A DNA stretch of 12,607 bases from positions 1 to 12,607 of the forward strand of contig JAZNEY010000085.1 of assembly GCA_045588795.1 (NCBI GenBank), given 5' to 3'. Positions 6,047 to 12,607 of this stretch are shown here, in pieces. The stretch comes from UMGS1908 sp045588795. GTDB lineage: Bacteria > Bacillota > Clostridia > Christensenellales > UBA1242. Below the pieces are notes generated by a model. That model was not told the DNA's origin and ran no database searches. It was given only the letters and a program-made list of their open reading frames with translations. Each line of letters starts with the position of its first letter. Within the stretch, counting starts at the first letter, position 1. The position numbers and the translations under genes were made by a program.

Positions 6047-9000
6047 ATGGAAAATAAAAATTTTACATATGGAAATAACCTTAATAGAGGTACAGAAGAT
6101 GAGATGGTAACCACGCTTGATGGCAGGGTTATAAGCAAAAAGGACATCAAGATTGGTGAAATTTATATCAATTCTGAGGGTAAAAAGGTTAGAAAGGTTG
6201 TTAAGAAAATAATAAAGACAAGCATAGCAAAGAAAGAGCCAGAACCACAACAGACTTCAACTCCTGCTATGAGTCCTTTGGGCGAAGAAAACAAACTCAC
6301 ACAAAAGAGTCCGGAAGAAATTAACGCTGCAAGACTTGCCGCCTTAAAATCAATGGGAAGAATTCCAGAGAAATCTGCGACAGAAAATGGGCAAAAATCG
6401 GAAAGTACAAAGCCTGAGACCGCTGATAAATCAGCAAATACTTCAAGCTCTCCACTTCAAGATTCGAATACATTAAATTTATCGCCAGCAGAAATTGAAA
6501 AAGCACAAGAGGAAGAGCAGAAAGCTCCCCAAGCTCCAAAAACTTTTCTTGAAAGAGTTAATTCAAAGCATGCTTTCTTGGACAAATTAAAGAACAATGA
6601 AAGAATTTCAGGAACACCTGTGGTGTCTGCGACAGCTACGCAAGGCGTGGAAGTTAGAAACGATTCAATTGATGAAAATGTTGGTCCAGACAGCAGTGTT
6701 GAAGCTCTTGAAACAGCAGTGGTTGATGAAAATTATGCAAATAGTATTGGCAAGGGTTCAAGTTATGCTTCGGGAACTGGTGGACCAGAGTCTAAAGTAA
6801 GCAGTGTTGCAACAAATCCAAATGCAAGCAAAACTGCAATAATGTCGCAAGCTGGAAATCCTTTGAGTCAAAGTTTAGCTGGAAATTCAATTCCATTGCC
6901 AATAAATCAAACACTTCCAAAAGCAAAACCAAAGAAGAAGAGAAAACCTATAAAATTGTGGATTCCAACAGTGATTTTAGCTTCGGCATATGTTATTGCT
7001 TGTGTTGTTTACTTTGTTACTGGTTATGATTTTTCAGACAAGAGCGTTGATATAGGTAAATATTATATAGCAATTGGCGAGGAATCGAAAAAAGAATATT
7101 ATGATGGTCAAAAATTTAATTTCTATGAACTAATTATGACATACTACTGGTCAAATGAAAACATAGAAGAGTATGACCTCACAAAATTCCATATGGTAGA
7201 GCCAACGAATTCAATGGGTTATACATTGAAAAATGGATATATAAATGGCATATGGGATGGAGATTATGCAAGAGAAGATGTTGAATACAGAGATGTAGAG
7301 GTTAAGTTCTTGTATAATGAAGAAACGTGTTATGTGCCGGTAAGAATTTATAAGAACGTTTTAACAAGTTTGAATTGTTATTCAAGTATAAGAGATTTAA
7401 CGGGTTGTAAATCAGGTGATGGTGTCTCAGTTACAGTGTTTGGTGTATATACAAACAAGGTAATGGTTGATGAGGGTATTAACAGTATCGAAAGGAAAAT
7501 GGATGCTGGTGAATATGATTTATGGATACACTTGTACAGAGATGATACAAGAACAGAGGGTGCTAAATATTACAAGCACGCAAAACTTGAGTTTGATGCA
7601 ACCACAAACACATATATACTTCCAAGAACAGTTGAAAACTTTACAGTAAAATATAGAGATACGCTTAATTCTGTGGGTGAGGTAACAGATAAAGCAGATG
7701 ATTTGAAGATTACAGCGAATGCTGTTAAAGACTACAATATCAATTGTTACACATATGATAAGTATGGAGTTGAAACCTTTGATAAAGTAGAAAATCCTTC
7801 AATGAATAAAGAAGATAAGCCATTTAAGGTTATGACAATTAATTCTCAATTGGCAAGTGAAAGAAAAGAACAAGTAAGTGCAAGATTTAATGAGCCATTC
7901 ACTTTCTCTATAAGACCAAATGAAGAGCAAGGTTATACACTTCGAGATGGATATAGTGTTCAATATAACATTATAGTCAATGATGTCGAATATGTATATA
8001 AAGACTTTAAAGTTTTAGAAAAAGATGAGCTAAACAACTACCGCATAGAAAGAGAAGAGATTTCCGGAAAAATTGTTATCAAAGTTGTTGGGTGTTCAAA
8101 TAGATATAATGCAACATTCTTTACAAAGGAAAGCAGTAGTTCGGAATATAGAGTATATGAGACTCTTTCAATTGTTAAAGGCGGAACAATTTCTTGTCCT
8201 CAAGCTCCAGAAGATACTGAATACTTTAAATTCTTAGGTTGGGCAGAAAGGTATGCTAACGGTACTACAAGTGCAATTATTGAAGATTGGTCAACAATAA
8301 TAATGGGAACTACCGATAGAGTATTTGAGGCACAATATGAAGCCGGTGAGAATACTATTGCATATGTAAGTAGTGGATATGAAATCGTGGATCTTGAAGG
8401 CAACCCAATTACAAGTATTGTATATGGCGAAGATCTAACATTCAAACTAAAATTAAAATCTGGATATTCGTTTGGTGGTGATGGTGTAAGGTTGTACTTT
8501 AGTACTAGCGGAGGTCCATTACAACAAATTTACGCAGATGGACATTCAACTCCACAGATATATGATGAGGACCACAGATATATAATTGATGGTGAAGCAC
8601 TAACTGGCGACTTAACATTCGACTTGAATATGTTATATAAAGTTACTTCTGATGATAACAGGTTCACATTCGAAATAGTTGGACAAAACACAAAAGAAAT
8701 CAGAAAGGTTGTTGGTTCTGCAAATACTCTTGCACATATTAGGATCACATTAAATGCAGGATTGATGCCAGATGATGAATACCCAATCCTTTGCTTGAAT
8801 GGTGAAGAGGCAACATATTGTCCATCACATTCTTCGGGAAGCAGTTATTGCTATTACATTAGCAAGAGTCAAGTTACAGACAACTTAAATATCACAGTCT
8901 CTGGCATTAAGGGTCAATACAACATTATTCCACAAAATGGTGATGGCGGTGAAGTCAACTTTAAAGTTAAGACAGAAGATGGAAGCCAAGAGTTAACAAC

Positions 9001-9229
9001 TACAATAATTGGTACAGAAGATTTGAAGTTTACAGTTGTTGCAAATGATGGTTACGATATGACAAATGCTTTGGTATTGGCTTATGTTAACGGCTGGGCT
9101 AAACAACTAGATTTGACTGATGGTGTGTACACGCTTAGAAACTCAGATTTCAGTGGCTTATCTACTGATATTGTAATTAAAGTTACTGGAGTTGTTTCAA
9201 CGGTTCCAACACCTTCTCCAACTGAATAA
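6047..9229 (+). CDS. Large membrane-anchored surface protein with Ig-like, InlB-like and repeated beta domains
   Basis: The protein has 1060 residues; I cannot name a specific family for the whole. ATG 6047 has GGAAGAGG (6035-6042) just upstream. Residues 1-300 are hydrophilic and poor in order (rich in Ser, Ala, Glu, Pro, Lys), with a basic patch at 46-63. A basic KPKKKRKPIK run (294-303) precedes one membrane helix (304-325). The tail should therefore be cytoplasmic and the remaining 735 residues outside. Residues about 347-437 resemble a bacterial Ig-like (Big_3) domain: EYYDGQKF then alternating strands. Residues about 689-764 resemble an InlB B-repeat / Listeria-Bacteroides repeat, with GGTI, FLGW (729-732) and a closing EAQYEAG. 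Diverged beta units sit at 616-682, 795-862, 894-953 and 990-1048. The end is STVPTPSPTE, with no LPXTG, so anchoring is by the internal helix. Adhesion or wall interaction is an inference. Confidence 0.8.
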   Translation: MENKNFTYGNNLNRGTEDEMVTTLDGRVISKKDIKIGEIYINSEGKKVRKVVKKIIKTSIAKKEPEPQQTSTPAMSPLGEENKLTQKSPEEINAARLAALKSMGRIPEKSATENGQKSESTKPETADKSANTSSSPLQDSNTLNLSPAEIEKAQEEEQKAPQAPKTFLERVNSKHAFLDKLKNNERISGTPVVSATATQGVEVRNDSIDENVGPDSSVEALETAVVDENYANSIGKGSSYASGTGGPESKVSSVATNPNASKTAIMSQAGNPLSQSLAGNSIPLPINQTLPKAKPKKKRKPIKLWIPTVILASAYVIACVVYFVTGYDFSDKSVDIGKYYIAIGEESKKEYYDGQKFNFYELIMTYYWSNENIEEYDLTKFHMVEPTNSMGYTLKNGYINGIWDGDYAREDVEYRDVEVKFLYNEETCYVPVRIYKNVLTSLNCYSSIRDLTGCKSGDGVSVTVFGVYTNKVMVDEGINSIERKMDAGEYDLWIHLYRDDTRTEGAKYYKHAKLEFDATTNTYILPRTVENFTVKYRDTLNSVGEVTDKADDLKITANAVKDYNINCYTYDKYGVETFDKVENPSMNKEDKPFKVMTINSQLASERKEQVSARFNEPFTFSIRPNEEQGYTLRDGYSVQYNIIVNDVEYVYKDFKVLEKDELNNYRIEREEISGKIVIKVVGCSNRYNATFFTKESSSSEYRVYETLSIVKGGTISCPQAPEDTEYFKFLGWAERYANGTTSAIIEDWSTIIMGTTDRVFEAQYEAGENTIAYVSSGYEIVDLEGNPITSIVYGEDLTFKLKLKSGYSFGGDGVRLYFSTSGGPLQQIYADGHSTPQIYDEDHRYIIDGEALTGDLTFDLNMLYKVTSDDNRFTFEIVGQNTKEIRKVVGSANTLAHIRITLNAGLMPDDEYPILCLNGEEATYCPSHSSGSSYCYYISKSQVTDNLNITVSGIKGQYNIIPQNGDGGEVNFKVKTEDGSQELTTTIIGTEDLKFTVVANDGYDMTNALVLAYVNGWAKQLDLTDGVYTLRNSDFSGLSTDIVIKVTGVVSTVPTPSPTE
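7892..9190 (+). repeat. Four diverged copies of a beta-rich repeat within the surface protein
   Basis: Four units of about 60-68 residues share a pattern: an L/F-x-F opening strand, a G-Y (or G-L) turn about ten residues in, a variable middle ending in Y-x-I/L, and a closing I-x-V-x-G strand. Examples are DLTFKLKLKSGY (unit 2) and DLKFTVVANDGY (unit 4) for the opening, and KIVIKVVG (unit 1) and DIVIKVTG (unit 4) for the close. Unit 3 is the most diverged, and unit 2 ends DLTFDLNM. An InlB-like segment separates units 1 and 2. The similarity is at protein level only and was seen by eye. Confidence 0.5.
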
Positions 9230-9239
9230 AAGAAATCAA

Positions 9240-9280
9240 AAAAGATATCTAACGGAAAACCGTTAGGTATCTTTTGTTTT
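9240..9280 (+). terminator. Intrinsic terminator after the surface-protein gene
   Basis: A 16-bp stem (9240-9255 with 9260-9275, one G-U pair) with an AAAA loop is followed by TTTTGTTTT. The A-run on the 5' side also makes it U-tailed in the opposite direction. It lies ten bases after the stop codon. Confidence 0.92.
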
Positions 9281-9290
9281 GTTAAAACAT

Positions 9291-9320
9291 TTGTAAAATT
9301 TTTTTCAAGTATGATATACT
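9291..9320 (+). promoter_or_regulatory. Promoter of polA, extended -10 type
   Basis: TATACT (9315-9320) is preceded by TGA, giving an extended -10 (TGN-TATACT). A TTGTAA -35 (9291-9296) sits 18 bases upstream. The start would be near 9327, about 20 bases before the chosen polA ATG. Confidence 0.65.
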
Positions 9321-9345
9321 AATATTAATTAAAATGGAGAGGAAT

Positions 9346-11961
9346 ATGGCGAACAAATTTATAATTTTAGATGGAAATAGTATTTTATATAGAGAATTTT
9401 ATGCTCTGCCAATAACAATGAAAAATGTGAAAGGGCAGGTTACAAATGCAATTTACGGCTTTGCAAATCAGTTGCTAAAAATATTGAAGATGTATGAACC
9501 AACACACCTAGCGGTTGCTTTTGATGTGTCAAAAAAAACATTTAGAAATGATATGTTTGATGGGTATAAAGCGACAAGAAAACCTATGCCAGATGAACTG
9601 AGGTCTCAACTTCAACCTTTAAAGGATATGTTAAAAGCTATGAATATAGCAGTTGTACAAAAAGAGGGTTTTGAGGGAGATGATGTTGTTGGTAGTTTGT
9701 CAAGGATATCTCCTTGTGAAACTATTATAATCACAGGAGACCGAGATACGCTTCAATTGATTAACAACAACACGACTGTACACTTGAACAAAAAGGGATT
9801 GACAGATATAAAGGTAATGAATAGGGAGGCTATGCTTGAAATTTATGGTGTAACGCCAGAAAATTTTGTTTGTGTAAAAGCACTTGCTGGTGATACTTCT
9901 GACAATATACCGGGCGTTCGTGGGATTGGTGAAAAGTCTGCAATTGATCTAGTAAAAAAATATCAAAATCTAGATAGCATTTATGCCGATATTGACAACA
10001 TTAAAGGTTCATTAAAAACGAAACTTGAAGAGGGAAAAGAATCAGCATATTTGAGCTATGACCTTGCAAAAATAAAGACAGATGTTGTACTTGATGTCAA
10101 ATTTGAGGATACCGCTGTACACCTTCCATTTAATGCAAATGTAGTTCAAATTTTTAGAGAAAATGGTTTCCGCTCGCTACTTTCAAAAAAAGAGTTTTTT
10201 GATTTTGAAGAAAGTTCAGAACTTGAAATTATCCCGCTTGAAAAGCAATCAATTGTTATTGATGAAAGCGAGGGATTTTTAACTTTAATAAACGAGTTAT
10301 CGGGGCTTTCGGAATTTGCTTTTATTGTTGTTGATGGGGTTGTGCACTTGTCAAATGGGAAAGATGACTACACCATAAAGACAACGGATAATTTAATTGA
10401 AAAAGGTGTAAGTGAACATATTATATATGAAAAATTAAAGCCATTGTTTGAAAGTGAAAAAATTAAAAAAGTTTTATTTGATAGCAAGTCTGATAAGCAC
10501 TTTCTAGATAATCAAGGAATTAAGATAAACGGCGATATTTTTGATTGTATGCTTGCAAGGCATTTAATAAAAGGTGAGGGTATTACATCACTTGTATCAT
10601 TAATAGATGATTATGAGAGGATATTAAAATTGCCAGCTTTGTGTTTAATTGAAACAAAGGCAATTGCGATTGAGGACCTTGCACATATGAATATGACAAA
10701 ATTATATTATGATGTGGAATTACCACTCGCAACAGTTTTATATAATATGGAATGCAGGGGCTTTAAGATTGATGTTGAAAGGCTAAAAGAGTTAGATGTA
10801 AAATTTTCAAGTGAGCTTAAAACCTTGACATTGAACATTTATGAGTGTGTGGGGAAAGAGTTTAATATTAATTCACCAAAACAACTTGCTGAAATAATTT
10901 ATGATGAATTGAAACTTGCCAATTCCAAAAAGAAATCTACCGCAGTAGATGCACTAGAGGCAATAGAAGATAAGCACCCACTTATACCATTGGTTATAAG
11001 ATTCAGAAAACTTGCAAAATTCCACAGTTCATTTATAAAAAATATGTATGATAAGTTGGATAAAAATAATAGAATTCACACAACATTCAATCAAGCATTA
11101 ACAAGCACGGGCAGACTTTCTTCTGCTGATCCAAATCTTCAAAATATCCCGGTAAGAGGAGAAGAGAGTAGAGAAATAAGAAGTATGTTTGTGGCAGGGA
11201 ATGAAAACAATGTTTTAATAGATGCCGATTATTCTCAGATTGAACTTAGGGTCCTTGCACATTTATGTGAAGATGAAGGGCTTTTGAAGGCATTCAAAAA
11301 CAATGTTGATATTCATACCCACACAGCAATGTCAATTTTTAATTGTCCAAAAGAACTTGTAACACCGGAAATGAGGAGGCTTGCAAAAGTAGTAAATTTT
11401 GGAGTGAATTATGGGATAAGTGATTTTGGCCTTGCAAGAGACTTGAAAATTCCGGTTTATGAGGCAAAGGAATATATAGAAAATTATTATAGCGCACATC
11501 CAAACATAAAAAAATATATGGAAAGTTGTGTACAGATGGCAAAAGAAACGGGAAGAGTATCAACAATTCTTGGTAGAACAAGAAAAATGGTGGAGCTTTC
11601 AAGCTCAAATTATATAGTAAGACAATCTGCAGAAAGGGCGTCTCAAAATATGCCAATGCAAGGAAGTGCTTCCGATATTATAAAACTTGCAATGTTAAAG
11701 ATTGAAAAGAGGCTAGAAAATGAAGGCTTTAAAGCAAGACTGATAATGCAAGTTCATGATGAACTTATAATTGATGCACCGAAAGAAGAGGCTGAAGCGG
11801 TTCAAAAAATGTTGGTTGAAGAAATGAGCAACGCATACAAAATGTTAGTACCTCTTGAGGTTGACAGTACTATAAGTTACAGATGGAGTGAGGGGCATAA
11901 GAATAAAAAATATGAAAGCAGGATACACTTTTATTATGAAAAAGTTATCCTGTTTTTTTGA
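9346..11961 (+). CDS. polA: DNA polymerase I
   Basis: It fills gaps and removes RNA primers in replication and repair. The protein has 871 residues from ATG 9346, which has GGAGAGG (9336-9342) upstream; the in-frame ATG 9334 has no ribosome binding site. The 5'-3' exonuclease domain (about 1-285) is intact, with acidic residues Asp9, Asp60, GDD (111-113), GDRD (131-134) and GDTSDNIPG (182-190). The 3'-5' exonuclease domain (about 295-460) lacks the DxE motif, reading FAFIVVDG where that motif should be; proofreading is probably lost, as in Bacillus-type PolI. The polymerase domain is intact: motif A DYSQIELR with Asp628, O-helix residues Arg677, Lys681, Phe685 and Tyr689, and motif C QVHDE with Asp805. 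The family normally ends about where WSEGHK (847-852) lies. Here about 19 further residues run through the terminator hairpin to the TGA, overlapping the next gene. Confidence 0.97.
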   Translation: MANKFIILDGNSILYREFYALPITMKNVKGQVTNAIYGFANQLLKILKMYEPTHLAVAFDVSKKTFRNDMFDGYKATRKPMPDELRSQLQPLKDMLKAMNIAVVQKEGFEGDDVVGSLSRISPCETIIITGDRDTLQLINNNTTVHLNKKGLTDIKVMNREAMLEIYGVTPENFVCVKALAGDTSDNIPGVRGIGEKSAIDLVKKYQNLDSIYADIDNIKGSLKTKLEEGKESAYLSYDLAKIKTDVVLDVKFEDTAVHLPFNANVVQIFRENGFRSLLSKKEFFDFEESSELEIIPLEKQSIVIDESEGFLTLINELSGLSEFAFIVVDGVVHLSNGKDDYTIKTTDNLIEKGVSEHIIYEKLKPLFESEKIKKVLFDSKSDKHFLDNQGIKINGDIFDCMLARHLIKGEGITSLVSLIDDYERILKLPALCLIETKAIAIEDLAHMNMTKLYYDVELPLATVLYNMECRGFKIDVERLKELDVKFSSELKTLTLNIYECVGKEFNINSPKQLAEIIYDELKLANSKKKSTAVDALEAIEDKHPLIPLVIRFRKLAKFHSSFIKNMYDKLDKNNRIHTTFNQALTSTGRLSSADPNLQNIPVRGEESREIRSMFVAGNENNVLIDADYSQIELRVLAHLCEDEGLLKAFKNNVDIHTHTAMSIFNCPKELVTPEMRRLAKVVNFGVNYGISDFGLARDLKIPVYEAKEYIENYYSAHPNIKKYMESCVQMAKETGRVSTILGRTRKMVELSSSNYIVRQSAERASQNMPMQGSASDIIKLAMLKIEKRLENEGFKARLIMQVHDELIIDAPKEEAEAVQKMLVEEMSNAYKMLVPLEVDSTISYRWSEGHKNKKYESRIHFYYEKVILFF
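11915..11959 (+). terminator. Terminator-like hairpin inside the polA end, holding the next start codon
   Basis: CAGGATA (11919-11925) pairs with TATCCTG (11946-11952). Above one bulged C, ACTTTT (11927-11932) pairs with AAAAGT (11940-11945) around a seven-base loop, ATTATGA. Seven Ts (11953-11959) follow, and bases 11915-11918 can pair with the first of them. This has the form of a strong intrinsic terminator. The polA frame stays open through it and stops exactly at its end. The loop contains ATG 11936, the likely start of the transglycosylase gene, and the 5' arm contains its only nearby AGGA. Confidence 0.75.
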
Positions 11962-12493
11962 AAAGTTAATTTTAATTTTTACTATATTTTCCATATCGCT
12001 TGTTATGATTTTTGTTTCATCAATTGCAGTATTAAAAGTTTGCTATCCAGTGTGCTATAAAGGTTATATTGATGAATATGCAAATAAAAATGGGTTGGAG
12101 CCTGCATTCGTTTTGGCTGTAATAAATACGGAGAGTGGTTTTTACAAGTATGCAAAATCAAATAAAGGTGCAATGGGACTAATGCAACTTATGCCATCAA
12201 CAGCGGAGGCTGTTGCAATTGAAATGGGGGTGGAAAGTTTTAGCCCAGAGGATTTGTATATACCAGAAATTAACATAATGCTAGGTTGTAATTATTTAAA
12301 TTATCTATTTAATAAATTTGAAACAAAAGAAGAGGTTTTGTTTGCGTATAACGCCGGCGAGGGAACTCTTCGCTCCTATAAACAAGAAAATGGCGAAGAA
12401 CTGATTGTTAATGAAATAGATATAAAAGAAACGAAAAATTTTATTAAAAAAGTAATGCGAGCATATAAATATTACTCACAATATTATGTTTAA
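11936..12493 (+). CDS. Membrane-anchored lytic transglycosylase (SLT domain)
   Basis: It should cleave the glycan strand of peptidoglycan between MurNAc and GlcNAc, forming 1,6-anhydroMurNAc. The protein has 185 residues from ATG 11936. An N-terminal signal anchor (about 9-34) places the catalytic domain (about 42-182) outside the membrane. SLT signatures are present: INTESGF (63-69) with catalytic Glu66, GAMGLMQLMPSTA (78-90) and AYNAGEG (137-143). This is a short, single-domain form, much smaller than Slt70. ATG 11912 (eight more residues) and GTG 11888 are alternative in-frame starts; none has an ideal ribosome binding site (AGGA at 11920-11923 is 12 bases before 11936). The gene overlaps polA by 26 bases in a different frame and its start sits in the hairpin loop, so its expression probably depends on read-through or translation from polA. 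No internal promoter was found. Confidence 0.88.
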   Translation: MKKLSCFFEKLILIFTIFSISLVMIFVSSIAVLKVCYPVCYKGYIDEYANKNGLEPAFVLAVINTESGFYKYAKSNKGAMGLMQLMPSTAEAVAIEMGVESFSPEDLYIPEINIMLGCNYLNYLFNKFETKEEVLFAYNAGEGTLRSYKQENGEELIVNEIDIKETKNFIKKVMRAYKYYSQYYV

Positions 12494-12510
12494 TTTATAT
12501 AATATGTTTG

Positions 12511-12525
12511 TATAATTCATATAAT
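12511..12525 (+). promoter_or_regulatory. Two TATAAT boxes in the AT-rich tail, possible promoter
   Basis: TATAAT occurs at 12511-12516 and 12520-12525 after the transglycosylase stop. No convincing -35 was found upstream of either, so this is weak. Downstream lie a small AAGTC/GACTT hairpin (12544-12548 with 12560-12564) and a 14-bp AT-only palindrome (12570-12583). No gene or clear terminator is visible from 12494 to 12607. This may be the leader of a gene beyond the window. Confidence 0.25.
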
Positions 12526-12607
12526 TTTGATGTGGAACGTGTAAAGTCGGAACCGCAAAGACTTAATAATTTAAAATTTTAAAAACTTGTTTGTTTCAAA
12601 AACTCCT

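Noticed and set aside
5933..6250. Minus-strand open frame across the surface-protein promoter
   Set aside because: It reads through the promoter and start of the surface-protein gene, with no ribosome binding site and no recognisable domain.
11861..11866. Perfect TTGACA inside the polA end as a promoter for the transglycosylase
   Set aside because: No -10-like box lies 16-18 bases downstream (the sequence there is TGGAGT or similar), and the nearby TATAAG is only four bases away.
12570..12583. 14-bp palindrome TTTAAAATTTTAAA
   Set aside because: Made only of A and T in a very AT-rich stretch, so chance is likely; no promoter element is clearly linked to it.

Overview
The window is AT-rich (by eye about one third G+C), with strong AAGGAG-type ribosome binding sites, TTGACA/TATAAT-type promoters and U-tailed intrinsic terminators. 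This fits a low-GC Firmicute. A T-box in front of ileS and an M23 protein resembling the sporulation protein SpoIIQ point to Clostridia or a relative, possibly an uncultured lineage. The standard bacterial code fits (TGA is used as a stop, TGG as Trp). I see no insertion sequence, phage gene, CRISPR array, rRNA or tRNA. This is mostly a chromosomal housekeeping and cell-envelope region, and I do not see a wholly new system.

Layout: (1) 1-145, minus strand: the 5' end of a HAD-family hydrolase gene. (2) 146-535: a divergent intergenic region with one promoter per direction and an isoleucine-type T-box leader. (3) 536-3664: ileS, a divergent isoleucyl-tRNA synthetase. (4) 3754-5100: a polytopic flippase-like (LPG synthase TM / YbhN-type) membrane protein. 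(5) 5217-5885: a single-pass membrane M23/LytM protein resembling SpoIIQ. (6) 6047-9229: a very large membrane-anchored surface protein with Ig-like, InlB-like and repeated beta domains. (7) 9346-11961: polA. (8) 11936-12493: a membrane-anchored lytic transglycosylase overlapping the end of polA. (9) 12494-12607: an AT-rich tail with two TATAAT boxes and no gene.

All genes after the first lie on the plus strand, but this is not one operon. ileS, the flippase gene, the M23 gene, the surface-protein gene and polA are each followed by a hairpin terminator, and most have their own promoter. The exception is polA and the transglycosylase gene: the polA terminator hairpin lies inside the last codons of polA and holds the likely transglycosylase start codon in its loop. 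That suggests the two genes are coupled or attenuated. Three of the middle genes act at the envelope (lipid/membrane, peptidoglycan, surface) and are flanked by translation and replication genes; no direct functional link is visible.

Most worth a second look are the overlapping polA/transglycosylase hairpin, the altered HIGH and KMSKS motifs of IleRS together with the unusual T-box bulge, the perfect palindrome over the -10 box of the surface-protein promoter, the architecture of that protein, and the SpoIIQ-like M23 domain with a substituted active-site histidine.
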